Source: Haloarchaeobius sp. HME9146 (GTDB taxonomy: Archaea > Halobacteriota > Halobacteria > Halobacteriales > Natrialbaceae). From it: DNA of 64,000 bases. Every line of letters starts with the position of its first letter. Position 1 is the stretch's first letter. This document shows, piece after piece, positions 49,356 through 57,841 of the stretch. The stretch covers positions 2,108,001 through 2,172,000 of the forward strand of contig NZ_JAODVR010000001.1 in the NCBI RefSeq assembly GCF_025399835.1. Direction: 5' to 3'. Made by a program: the position numbers and the translations under genes. Below the pieces are notes generated by a model. It saw only the letters and a program-made list of their open reading frames with translations. It was not told where the DNA came from and made no database searches.

Positions 49356-50714
49356 TCAGTACGGACTGTCGAGGACGAGCGTGTCCTCGCGGTCCGGCCC
49401 CATCCCGACGCAGTAGATGTCCGCGCCGAGTTCGTCAGAGATGTACTCGAGGTAGGTCCGGCAGTTCTCGGGGAGGTCCTCCCACGACTCGACCGCGCTC
49501 CAGTCGACGGGGTCCCAGCCGTCGAAGGTGCGGAAGTTGGCCTCGCACTCGCCCCACTTCTCCGTCGTCGCCGGCATCGTCAGAAGCTCCTCACCGTCGA
49601 GCGTGTAGGAGTGGCCGACGGTGACCTCGTCGAGGCCAGCCAGCACGTCGACGTGGTTGACGGCCAGGCCGGTGAAGCCGTTCACGCGGGCGGCGTGGCG
49701 GAGCATCGGGATGTCGAGCCAGCCGACGCGTCGCGGGCGGCCGGTGACGGTGCCGTACTCGCCACCTTCGTCGCGGATGTACGTCGCCATCTGCTCCTCG
49801 TCGCTGTCGGGGTCGCCACCGGTGTAGCCGGCGGTCTGGCCCTCGACGCCGCCGAGTTCGGTCGGCATCGGGCCCGTGCCCACGCGGGAGAGGTACGCCT
49901 TCACGATACCGATGACCTCGCCCTGGCCGACCGCGGTCGGCGGGAGACCGGTCCCCGTGCAGGCACCGCCGGTCGTCGGGTTCGAAGACGTCACGTAGGG
50001 GTAGCTGCCGTGGTCGATGTCGAGGCTGGTCCCCTGTGCCCCCTCCATCATTATCTCGTCGCCGTCGTCGATGCGGTCGGCGAGGAACGAGCCACCGTTG
50101 ACGGCCATGTCCTCTTCCTCGATGCGGCGGCCGTACTCGCGGTACTGCTCGTACAGCGCGTCGATGTCGAACTCCTCGCCCGTTTCGATGCCGAAGACGT
50201 CCTCTGCGAGCGCGCGCTTCTGGGGAACGACGTACTCGAGGCGGGCACGCAGGACCTCCGGGTCGAGCAGGTCGCCGATGCGGACGCCGCGGCGGCCGGC
50301 CTTGTCCTCGTAGGTCGGGCCGATGCCGCGCCCGGTCGTCCCTGCCGAGAGGTCGTCCTCCTCTTTCGCGTCCTCCTCGATACCGTCGAGAACGCGGTGG
50401 TACGGGAGGATGACGTGTGCGCGCTCGGAGACGCGAACGTCGGGGTCGAGGCCCCGCTCTTTCAGTTCGTCTATCTCGTCGAACAGCGTTGCCGGGTTCA
50501 CGACGCAGCCGTTACCGAGGACGCCGATCTTACCGCGGATGACGCCGCTCGGGATAAGCGAGAGCTTGTACTCCGTGCCGCCTTCGACGACGGTGTGGCC
50601 CGCGTTGTCGCCGCCCTGGTAGCGGACGATAACGTCGGCACCGTCACCGTACAGGTCGACGACGCGACCTTTGCCCTCGTCGCCCAGCTGCGACCCGACT
50701 ATGGTTACGGTCAT
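49356..50714 (-). CDS. purA: Adenylosuccinate synthetase
   Basis: 452 aa, usual size. The GTP P-loop GSQLGDEGKG begins the protein, with the catalytic Asp13-like D in GDEGKGRVVDL and His in NAGHTVVEGG. Other signature blocks are GTTGRGIGPTYEDK, MEGAQGTSLDIDHGSYPYVT and GRPRRVGWLDIPMLRHA. It joins IMP and aspartate using GTP to make adenylosuccinate, the first step from IMP to AMP. It is divergent from the small winged-helix gene at 50924. Confidence 0.97.
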   Translation of the reverse strand: MTVTIVGSQLGDEGKGRVVDLYGDGADVIVRYQGGDNAGHTVVEGGTEYKLSLIPSGVIRGKIGVLGNGCVVNPATLFDEIDELKERGLDPDVRVSERAHVILPYHRVLDGIEEDAKEEDDLSAGTTGRGIGPTYEDKAGRRGVRIGDLLDPEVLRARLEYVVPQKRALAEDVFGIETGEEFDIDALYEQYREYGRRIEEEDMAVNGGSFLADRIDDGDEIMMEGAQGTSLDIDHGSYPYVTSSNPTTGGACTGTGLPPTAVGQGEVIGIVKAYLSRVGTGPMPTELGGVEGQTAGYTGGDPDSDEEQMATYIRDEGGEYGTVTGRPRRVGWLDIPMLRHAARVNGFTGLAVNHVDVLAGLDEVTVGHSYTLDGEELLTMPATTEKWGECEANFRTFDGWDPVDWSAVESWEDLPENCRTYLEYISDELGADIYCVGMGPDREDTLVLDSPY

Positions 50715-50887
50715 TTACAGACACGGATTCCGAGGCTCCCGGTAAACCGATTTCGGTCCGGCGAGCGTTGTGAAGTATTGCCGGAGTTCTACATGGTCGA
50801 TGTGAGACGTTCCCAGTGAACAAAAGACCTATATTCACCTTACGCTAACCATCCGATTCCCCCTTCTCGTATGCCATTGCGACAGCA

Positions 50888-50900
50888 AGGTTTAAAACCT
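50888..50900 (+). promoter_or_regulatory. Palindromic TATA element before the 50924 gene
   Basis: AGGTTTAAAACCT has perfect 6-nt arms around one base and contains a TATA-like TTTAAA. It ends 23 nt before the ATG, so the operator and the TATA box coincide; autoregulation is plausible. Confidence 0.45.
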
Positions 50901-50923
50901 CCAAAGACAAGTTAACAAATGCC

Positions 50924-51229
50924 ATGATAGACCGACTGGAGAAGGAAGTCGATATGCTGGAACGCCATCTGCAGGTTCTGAAGATGGTCATCGAGAACGA
51001 ACCTATCGGCATCGTGAAGATGTCCAACGAGACGGGGTACCCCCACCACAAGGTCCGGTACTCCCTGCGCGTCCTCGAGGAGGAGAACCTCATCGAGCCC
51101 TCCAGCCAGGGTGCCATCACGACCGAGCGTACCTCCGAGTTCGTCGACGAGCTCGACGGCAAGATCGACGAGATCGTCGAGAAGATGGACGGAATGAAGA
51201 TAGAAGGCGCAGCAGAAGTCGAGAGCTAG
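50924..51229 (+). CDS. Small winged-helix regulator with N-terminal coiled coil
   Basis: 101 aa. Residues 1-20 (MIDRLEKEVDMLERHLQVLK) suit a short coiled-coil dimer. Winged-helix residues 20-70 follow (NEPIGIVKMSNETGYPHHK, VRYSLRVLEEENLIEPS). The C-terminal helix DELDGKIDEIVEKMDGMK completes a dimer-like design. It is likely a transcriptional regulator. A palindromic TATA element precedes it. Its stop overlaps the convergent 51226 gene by 4 nt. Confidence 0.78.
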   Translation: MIDRLEKEVDMLERHLQVLKMVIENEPIGIVKMSNETGYPHHKVRYSLRVLEEENLIEPSSQGAITTERTSEFVDELDGKIDEIVEKMDGMKIEGAAEVES

Positions 51230-53553
51230 AGCTCCGGGACGTTGATGTGGAACTCTCCGCCGCGAGTCTCCACCAAACAGAGATGATAGCCGGATTTTCG
51301 TGACAGCTTCACGAAACTCTTCTTCGAATCCCGGCTGAGGAAACTCCCGCTGGTCGCCTCTGCGGCCGTTTCTAGCGCGCCAGGGTCGAAGAAACTCGCA
51401 GTGACGAGGAACGCACCGGAGAGCTGTTCGCTCGTCTGTTTCACGCGCGAGGCGCGCTGTTCGAGGTCGACCATCATGTCCTCGGTCGCCGGGTCACGCG
51501 AGTCGTTCAGGTTCGCCACGACGAGCGGGTTGCCCATCCGGTCCCGAACGACCACGTCGAACGTCGTCTGTTCGCGGTGTTCCTCGCCGTTCTCTTCGTA
51601 CCGGAGCGACACGGAGCCGTTGAGCTCGGCACGGTCGGCCTCCGGAATCGCGTCGTAGAGGTCCGACATCGCGCTGGCGTTACCCGTGTCGCGGATCTCG
51701 TACAGCAGGTCGAAGACGAACCACTCGACGAACTGGTACTCGATGCTGTCGACGAGGAAGTCCTCGTACGCCTGCCCATCGACCGCGGCGTCGCCGGCCT
51801 CGAACTGCGTGTGGTGTTCGAGGCGGAGGTTACCGTGGACCTCCTCCGGGGATGCGCTCCCCCCGTGGGCAGTCTCCAGCGTGGCGTCGCCCTTGGAGTT
51901 GTAGCGGACGAACAGGTTGGTGCCTTCGAGTGCCTCCCGTGGGGTCAACTGGACGCTCGCGGTCGCCGCCGCGCCGCGGGTGTTGGCCAGTTCGGACTCG
52001 AGGTCGGCGATCTCCGCCTCGAGGTCGGCGACCTCGTTCTCCAGCCGGTCGACCGTCTGCTGGAGTTCGTCGTTCTCGGCGGCGAGCTCGTCGCGCTCGG
52101 ATTGGAGCGCCGCGTGAGCCTCCTCGGCGTTCGAGAGCCGTTGCTGGAGCCGGTCTATCTTGTCCTCGCGCTCAAGCATCTCGCGCTCGAGCGGTTCGTC
52201 GGTCCCCGACCGAGAGGGAGACGGACTGGCGGACCCGGTCGCTGCCCTGTCGCTGGCGGGGGCACTGCTCCGGTCGTTCGCCTCGCTCGTCGTTCCGGTC
52301 GAACCGGTGCGCTTCGTGTCACTGCCGCCCATCTCGCGGGGTGGCTGTGTCTTCGAGGTGTTGCGACGCTGCGTGCGAGACTGCCGCGATTCGGGCTGTG
52401 GCGAACCGGCCGTTCCCGTTTTGGCCTCGGACTCGGTCGACTTCTCCGGGTTGATGGAGGGAATCGACCGCGTCTCGCGCCACTGTGCCTCCTCCTGGAA
52501 CACGGGGTCGGTGTCCTCCTCGCTCTCGGCCTCGACCGCCTCGAGGACCTCGTCGGGGAGTTCGACGGGGTCGGCGTCGACCTCGTCGGAGACCTCCTCC
52601 CAGCGTTCGTCGTCCTCCGTCCGTTGGTCCGGCGTCGGTTCGGGCGTCGCCGCGGAATCAGCTTGCGCGGCGTCGCCCCCCGTGGTCGTGTCGACGGCCG
52701 ACCCGGTGCCCCGGGTCCGGTCCGTCACTGCCTCGTCCGGCTCGGGGTCCGGTTCGGCCTCGGCGACCGGTTCCGCGCTCGTCGCTGGTTCCGGCTCCGG
52801 CTCCTGATGAGTCGGTTCGGCCTCCGCGACGGGCTCTGCCTCTTCGGTCGCCCCGGCGCTCGGCATCGGTTCCGCGTCCTCGACCGGCTCCCGGCGGCCC
52901 GATGCGGGGTCTGCCGTGGCAGCCGAATCGGCCGTCGTGGTCCCGCCGTTGGGGGCGGTCCCCGTGGCCGGGTCGTCGGCCGGTTCGGGCTCCGGTTCCG
53001 GCTCCGGCTCGGTGCCGCCGGGGATGTCGACGACGTCGATGTCGACGTCCCAGACGGTGTAGATACCGACCTCGTCGTCGGCGCGGTCGAACGCGTCGTC
53101 GCCCGTGACGAGCCGTTCCTGGTTCCCGATGAAGGCACAGCTCATCGAGCGCCCGCCGTAGTAGACGACGTAGTAGTCGCCGCTCAGAACGTTCTCGGAG
53201 AGTTCGATGTATCCCGTGAACTTCCCCGAGGTGAGTGTCGAGTCGGCCTCAGAGATGGGCGTGTCGTTGGTGTAGTAGTTCGCACGCTCTTCGCCACCGT
53301 GCTCCCGCATGGCGAACAGGAGTGGTAGCGACGGGTGCGGGGCCTCGTAGGCCGTCCCCGATGCATCGTCGTAATCGTCGATAGTCCCGTCGAAGACGCC
53401 GACGACGCGGCCGTTCAGCATGAACAGCCACGTCGTCCCGGCCGTGACGGCTCCACTGAACTCCGCGTCCGCGAGACCACGAAGTTCGTCGAAACCGCCG
53501 GCGTACGGCCGAGAGTCCCAGCCCTCGACGCGCTCTACCGTGCGCGAGTCCAT
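51226..53553 (-). CDS. Large coiled-coil protein, haloarchaeal DUF7527-like
   Basis: 775 aa. The N-terminal domain (about 1-180) begins MDSRTVERVEGWDSRPYAGG and contains GTTWLFMLNGRVVGVFDG. Residues about 180-450 are acidic low-complexity (EPEPEPEPADDP and similar). A coiled coil runs about 450-525 (EDKIDRLQQRLSNAEEA through LEAEIADLESELANTRG). The C-terminal about 240 residues are globular, ending SGYHLCLVETRGGEFHINVP. The family label comes from memory of haloarchaeal annotations and the function is unknown. UPF0058 is upstream on the same strand. Confidence 0.7.
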   Translation of the reverse strand: MDSRTVERVEGWDSRPYAGGFDELRGLADAEFSGAVTAGTTWLFMLNGRVVGVFDGTIDDYDDASGTAYEAPHPSLPLLFAMREHGGEERANYYTNDTPISEADSTLTSGKFTGYIELSENVLSGDYYVVYYGGRSMSCAFIGNQERLVTGDDAFDRADDEVGIYTVWDVDIDVVDIPGGTEPEPEPEPEPADDPATGTAPNGGTTTADSAATADPASGRREPVEDAEPMPSAGATEEAEPVAEAEPTHQEPEPEPATSAEPVAEAEPDPEPDEAVTDRTRGTGSAVDTTTGGDAAQADSAATPEPTPDQRTEDDERWEEVSDEVDADPVELPDEVLEAVEAESEEDTDPVFQEEAQWRETRSIPSINPEKSTESEAKTGTAGSPQPESRQSRTQRRNTSKTQPPREMGGSDTKRTGSTGTTSEANDRSSAPASDRAATGSASPSPSRSGTDEPLEREMLEREDKIDRLQQRLSNAEEAHAALQSERDELAAENDELQQTVDRLENEVADLEAEIADLESELANTRGAAATASVQLTPREALEGTNLFVRYNSKGDATLETAHGGSASPEEVHGNLRLEHHTQFEAGDAAVDGQAYEDFLVDSIEYQFVEWFVFDLLYEIRDTGNASAMSDLYDAIPEADRAELNGSVSLRYEENGEEHREQTTFDVVVRDRMGNPLVVANLNDSRDPATEDMMVDLEQRASRVKQTSEQLSGAFLVTASFFDPGALETAAEATSGSFLSRDSKKSFVKLSRKSGYHLCLVETRGGEFHINVPEL

Positions 53554-53630
53554 ATACTGGCTAAAACCGTATGCGGAACAAATAGTTTCCGGGGATTTCT
53601 GCGGTTCAGCCAGCCAGTCGTGTTAGAAAT

Positions 53631-53909
53631 TTAAATCTTCGACTCGGCGTCATCCGCGAGTTCTTCCATCCGCTTCTGGATGCGACCCGCACTGGAGAAC
53701 TCGTCCTCGCTCATCGCGCTGGCCAGCGCGTTCCCGAGCACGAACACGGCGTGTTTGTGCTCGCTCTTGGACTTGTGGACGTCGGAGGGGTCGACGTCGA
53801 GGCCGTGGTACTGCTCGAAGATCTCGTCGGGAATGTCGTTCTGTTCCTCGAAATACTCCATGATGAGCACCATCTGCTCGTGGAGTTCGAGAAGCTCGTC
53901 CTTGTGCAT
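53631..53909 (-). CDS. UPF0058 family protein
   Basis: 92 aa. It begins MHKDELLELHEQMVLIMEYF, the family start, and holds the KSKSEHKHAVFVLGNALA segment with conserved His. UPF0058 proteins are small helical archaeal proteins, suspected of metal binding; their role is unknown. A CTTAAAT TATA-like element lies 22-28 nt before the ATG (53931-53937). Confidence 0.88.
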   Translation of the reverse strand: MHKDELLELHEQMVLIMEYFEEQNDIPDEIFEQYHGLDVDPSDVHKSKSEHKHAVFVLGNALASAMSEDEFSSAGRIQKRMEELADDAESKI

Positions 53910-54057
53910 GCATGGTCTTTGGACAGTTCCAGATTTAAGCGTTGTTGTGGGTCCCCGGCGTTAGGCGCCGTCGTGGAACTGAGCGCCCGTCTCAGGAGTC
54001 CCGTCAGACGCCTGGCGTACAATCATTTTTGTAATCCTCGTTCCTACTCGGTCATGA

Positions 54058-54945
54058 ATGCCGACCCTCCGCCTCGACGTTCCCGAGGAAACAGTCCGCA
54101 AACTCGATATGGAGACAGACCTGCTCGGATTCGACGACGTGCAGGAGTATCTGTCGTGGATAATCGGGAACCGGGCAGCCATCGAACAGGGGACCGAACG
54201 CGACCAGTTGCTCACCGAGTACGCGGCCCGCGTCGAGGAGCTGGAAGCACAGATAGACACGTCGCACTCGCCTGAGGCGACGCAGGGCGGCGACGACGCG
54301 GCCGAAGCCGACGGGGGACGCGTGCAGCGGGGCACCGGCGAGATGATCGTCTCGGGGACGAGCGCGGGCGACACCGACCACCGCCAGCTCGGCGGGAACT
54401 TCCGGCCGGAACGGGTCGAGCGCTTCACCGACGAGGACCTCGACGCACACGCCGGGGTCCTCAGCGGTGTCGAGGGTGAGCGTCTCGACGAGTTCGCTCG
54501 GCGGGCCGTCGCACAGACCAGGGAGCGACTCGGGCGGGACCCGACGACGGGACTCAGTTACAGCTCGAACACCACCATCAGCACCACCACGAGCGACGTG
54601 TCCCTCGGGGCGGACATCGCGGACCTCGGCGACATCGAGGTGCCCGGACGCTCCACCGAGAAGACCGAGCCACGGCGCGAGGCGGTCGGTGCGGCCCTCG
54701 CGTACCTCAAGGACGTGGGGTCTGCTCGGCGCTCGGACTTCGTGGACGAACTGTACGAGGAGTTCCCGGCCGGCTACGGCTCCGAGGCCGGCTGGTGGGA
54801 GTGCATCAAGACCGGCCTGAAGCAGGTCGACGTGGTCGAGGGCGGCGACGGCCGGCGCGTCTGGCGGTTCCGCCGCACCGAGATATCCAACGAGTCGGGG
54901 ACGCTGAAGGGCCGGGGGCCGAAGCGCATCGTCGACTCGGGCTGA
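54058..54945 (+). CDS. Haloarchaeal protein with ribbon-helix-helix-like start and C-terminal helical domain
   Basis: 295 aa from the ATG at 54058 (another ATG at 54054 is out of frame). The N-terminus MPTLRLDVPEETVRKLDMET looks like a ribbon-helix-helix or CopG-like strand-helix start. A coiled helix and a low-complexity middle rich in Thr/Ser (SYSSNTTISTTTSDVSLG) follow. A C-terminal about 90-residue domain resembles a winged helix: ALAYLKDVGSARRSDFVDE, AGWWECIKTGLKQVDVVEG. It is likely DNA-binding. The family is not recognised. Confidence 0.65.
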   Translation: MPTLRLDVPEETVRKLDMETDLLGFDDVQEYLSWIIGNRAAIEQGTERDQLLTEYAARVEELEAQIDTSHSPEATQGGDDAAEADGGRVQRGTGEMIVSGTSAGDTDHRQLGGNFRPERVERFTDEDLDAHAGVLSGVEGERLDEFARRAVAQTRERLGRDPTTGLSYSSNTTISTTTSDVSLGADIADLGDIEVPGRSTEKTEPRREAVGAALAYLKDVGSARRSDFVDELYEEFPAGYGSEAGWWECIKTGLKQVDVVEGGDGRRVWRFRRTEISNESGTLKGRGPKRIVDSG

Positions 54946-55025
54946 GTGGGGTGACCCCGATACCCGGGAGGTTCGCCCTGACCGAATTCTTCTTACGCAC
55001 CACCTTCCTTTGCTCGGACAACTAG

Positions 55026-56699
55026 ATGGACGACCAGCGCCGCCGACTCCTGTTGTTCCTGCTCACACTCGGGGCTATCATCCTCGTCTACACCGTCGTG
55101 TATATGGTCGTGATGGGCCAGTTCGAGGGGAGCCCGCGGACGTTCTGGGAGGCGCTCAACGTGGTCGTGGAGTCGATGACCCTGTCCGGCTTCGGTGAGG
55201 ACTCCAGTATCTGGTCGCATCCGGTGACCATCCTCTTCGTCATCGTCATGCAGTTCACGGGGGTCCTGGCGGTGTTCGCAGCGCTCCCGCTGTTCGTCGT
55301 GCCACTGTTCGAGGCGCGGCTGACCCAGCAGGCCCCGACGAGCATCGAGGAACTCACAGAGCACGTGGTGCTCGCGGGCTACACCGAACACGGCGCGACC
55401 CTCATCGAGGAGCTCGAACAACGCGACGTGGACTACGTCATCATCGAGAAGAACGAGGAGCTCGCGACCGACCTCTACGCCGACGGGCGGTCCGTGCTCC
55501 ACGGCGACCCCGAGCGGACCGAGACGCTGGCGGCTGCCCACGCGGCCAGTGCCCGCGCCATCGTCGCCGACCAGACCGACGAGGAGAACGCGAGCATCAT
55601 CCTCTCCGCACGCGAGTGCGCCGGCGACGTCCCGGTCGTGAGCCTGCTGGAGCGACCGGAGAACGAGCAGTACCACCGCTACGCCGGGGCCGACCGGGTC
55701 ATCTCGCCGGAGCATATCCTCGGGCGAAGCCTCGCCGACAAGGTGACCCAGCGGGTGACCGCGGAGTTCGGCGACGACTCGGTCCAGTCGGCACTGCCCT
55801 CGGACCGTGACTTCGAGATCGCCGAACTGTCCGTCCAGCGCAACAGCGAGGTGTGTAACCGACCGCTCGCCGAGAGCCGCATCCGTGAGCAGACCGGTGC
55901 GAACCTCATCGGTGTCTGGGACCGGGGCGAGTTCACGTCGCCGCCCTCACCCGACACCACGCTGGACGAGGGGACCGTCCTGCTCGCGGCGGGCACCGAA
56001 GCACAGCTGATGAAGCTGGCCGAGATGACCCGGTCGTCGAAGCGCCACCACAGCCACGGCGAGGTCGTGGTCGTCGGGGCTGGCGAGGTCGGCTCGACCG
56101 TGACCGACGTGTTGACCACTCGTGACATCCCGACGACCCTCGTCGACATCGACGACAAACCCGGCGTGGACGTGGTCGGGGACGCGCTCGACGAGTGGAC
56201 GCTCCAGTCGGCCGGGCTGGAGTCCGCCCGGACCGCCATCGTCACGCTCCCGGACGACACCACGGCCGTGTTCGCGTTGCTGGTCATCAGAGAGCTCAAC
56301 CCCGAGATCGAACTCGTCGTGCGGGCGTCGACGACCGACAGCATCCCGAAGATGTACCGCGCTGGCGCGGACTACGTCCTCGCGCTGACGACCGTCTCCG
56401 GTCGGATGCTGGCCTCCATCGTCCTCGGCGAGGACGTCATCTCGCTGGACACGCAGATCGGCCTGGTCCGAACCCCGGTGCCCGCGCTCGCCGGGCGGAC
56501 GCTGGCAGAACTGGACGTCCGGGCGAAGACGGGCGTCACGGTCGTGGCTATCGAACGCGGTGACGAGGTACTGACCGACATCGAACCGGACTTCGAGATA
56601 CGGCAGGGCGACATGGCCATCGTCGCCGGAACCGACGAGGACATCAACGAGTTCCAGGCGTGGGCCGACCCGACGGCGAGTGCGGCAGAAGCGGATTGA
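55026..56699 (+). CDS. Potassium channel-like protein with two TrkA (RCK) modules
   Basis: 557 aa. Two N-terminal helices flank a pore loop at about 45-60 (VVVESMTLSGFGEDSS). The filter reads T-L-S-G-F-G-E in place of the canonical T-T-V-G-Y-G-D. Two TrkA-N/TrkA-C (RCK) units follow: HVVLAGYTEHGATLIEEL starts the first and VVVVGAGEVGSTVTDVL the second, with the NAD-binding GxGxxG only in the second. RCK domains gate K+ channels in response to nucleotides or cations. The altered filter leaves selectivity open. Confidence 0.85.
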   Translation: MDDQRRRLLLFLLTLGAIILVYTVVYMVVMGQFEGSPRTFWEALNVVVESMTLSGFGEDSSIWSHPVTILFVIVMQFTGVLAVFAALPLFVVPLFEARLTQQAPTSIEELTEHVVLAGYTEHGATLIEELEQRDVDYVIIEKNEELATDLYADGRSVLHGDPERTETLAAAHAASARAIVADQTDEENASIILSARECAGDVPVVSLLERPENEQYHRYAGADRVISPEHILGRSLADKVTQRVTAEFGDDSVQSALPSDRDFEIAELSVQRNSEVCNRPLAESRIREQTGANLIGVWDRGEFTSPPSPDTTLDEGTVLLAAGTEAQLMKLAEMTRSSKRHHSHGEVVVVGAGEVGSTVTDVLTTRDIPTTLVDIDDKPGVDVVGDALDEWTLQSAGLESARTAIVTLPDDTTAVFALLVIRELNPEIELVVRASTTDSIPKMYRAGADYVLALTTVSGRMLASIVLGEDVISLDTQIGLVRTPVPALAGRTLAELDVRAKTGVTVVAIERGDEVLTDIEPDFEIRQGDMAIVAGTDEDINEFQAWADPTASAAEAD

Positions 56700-56704
56700 G
56701 CGGC

Positions 56705-57397
56705 TCAGGCGGTCTGTTCGGTGTCCGTTTCGGCTGCGGTGGCCGTCGTCTCTTCGTGCAGATTTCGCCGCGCCGTGACGAACACGAACGCGCCGAAGAC
56801 GAACGCACCGACCGCTTCGGGGACCGCGAAGTAGGTCCAGGTGTCGCCGTCGGTCGTGAACGCCATCGTCTCGAGGACGACCCAGAACACCCAGACCAGC
56901 AGGTGCCCGACACCGGCCCAGAGGATGGCCAGACCGCGGCGACTCTCTCCGGCGAGGACGGAGCCGGTGCCGTAGGCAAGCAGAGCGAACGTCCCGAACA
57001 GGAAGAACGAGACCGCGGCGAGGAAGTGCAGGCCGGCGAAGGGCCCATCCAGATAGGCGATACCGACACCACCCATGGCGACCAGTGCGACCACGAGGAA
57101 GCCGACGCCGACCTTCTCGGCCGCGTTCCTCGACCGTTGCCAGAGGCGAACACTGAACGGGAGCCCGAGCACCGCGCCCAGCAACAGCCCGCTGTTGAAC
57201 AGGAGGAACGCGAGCTGGTCGGGGGTGCCGAGGGCGAACAGGGAGTGCGGGGTCGCCTCGCCCATGCTGGACAGCGACCGGGAGGCCCAGTCGAACTTCG
57301 GGTCGACAATGGTTGCGAGAAAGAGCGTCCCGAGTGCCAGCGTGGGGGCAGCGAGACCGAGGTAGTCGAGTGTGCGACGAGTGTCCGGCATTTTCAT
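56705..57397 (-). CDS. DUF998 family membrane protein
   Basis: 230 aa from the ATG at 57397 (Met3 at 57391 also possible). About six membrane helices with the family pattern: FDWASRSLSSMGEATPHSLF, LAFLLFNSGLLLGAVLGLPF and FAGLHFLAAVSFFLFGTFA. The C-terminus is Thr/Glu-rich. DUF998 proteins are integral membrane proteins of unknown function. A TTATTTGG element lies about 20 nt upstream. Confidence 0.82.
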   Translation of the reverse strand: MKMPDTRRTLDYLGLAAPTLALGTLFLATIVDPKFDWASRSLSSMGEATPHSLFALGTPDQLAFLLFNSGLLLGAVLGLPFSVRLWQRSRNAAEKVGVGFLVVALVAMGGVGIAYLDGPFAGLHFLAAVSFFLFGTFALLAYGTGSVLAGESRRGLAILWAGVGHLLVWVFWVVLETMAFTTDGDTWTYFAVPEAVGAFVFGAFVFVTARRNLHEETTATAAETDTEQTA

Positions 57398-57481
57398 TCA
57401 GTACGTGTCGATGACCCAAATAACTATCTGCCACCCGGGAACGGGCGAATCGTTTTCTTGCCCGCCGACGCAGGCACCCAC

Positions 57482-57832
57482 ATGTCGGGAATCGTCTTCT
57501 TCCGGAGCACAGACTACGAAGCTATCGCGGAGTTCTACCGCGACGAGGTGGGGGCGACGGTGTGGCTGGAGCAGTCGGCCTGCACCATCTGCAAGTACGA
57601 CAACCTGCTGTTCGGGTTCTGCGACGCCGACGAGACCGAGACCGAGGGCGTGCTCACGTTCGTCACCGAGGACCGCGCCGGGGTCGACGAGTTCTACGAG
57701 CGCTTCGCCGACCGAGCGCGCGACGAACCGTCGGTCAACGAGGCGTTCGACATCTACAACTTCTTCGCCGAGGACCCCGAGGGCCGGACGATGGAGTTCC
57801 AGACGTTCCTGCACGAGACCGACCCGGTCTGA
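57482..57832 (+). CDS. VOC-family protein (glyoxalase/bleomycin-resistance fold)
   Basis: 116 aa. One beta-alpha-beta-beta-beta pair repeated: GIVFFRSTDYEAIAEFYRDE, LEQSACTICKYDNLLFGF, and the second half FVTEDRAGVDEFYERF to NFFAEDPEGRTMEFQTFL, with Glu in ME..F as a metal-ligand candidate. VOC proteins are small dioxygenases, isomerases or binding proteins. The reaction is not determinable. It is convergent with the kinase at 57842. Confidence 0.85.
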   Translation: MSGIVFFRSTDYEAIAEFYRDEVGATVWLEQSACTICKYDNLLFGFCDADETETEGVLTFVTEDRAGVDEFYERFADRARDEPSVNEAFDIYNFFAEDPEGRTMEFQTFLHETDPV

Positions 57833-57841
57833 GTCGGCCAC

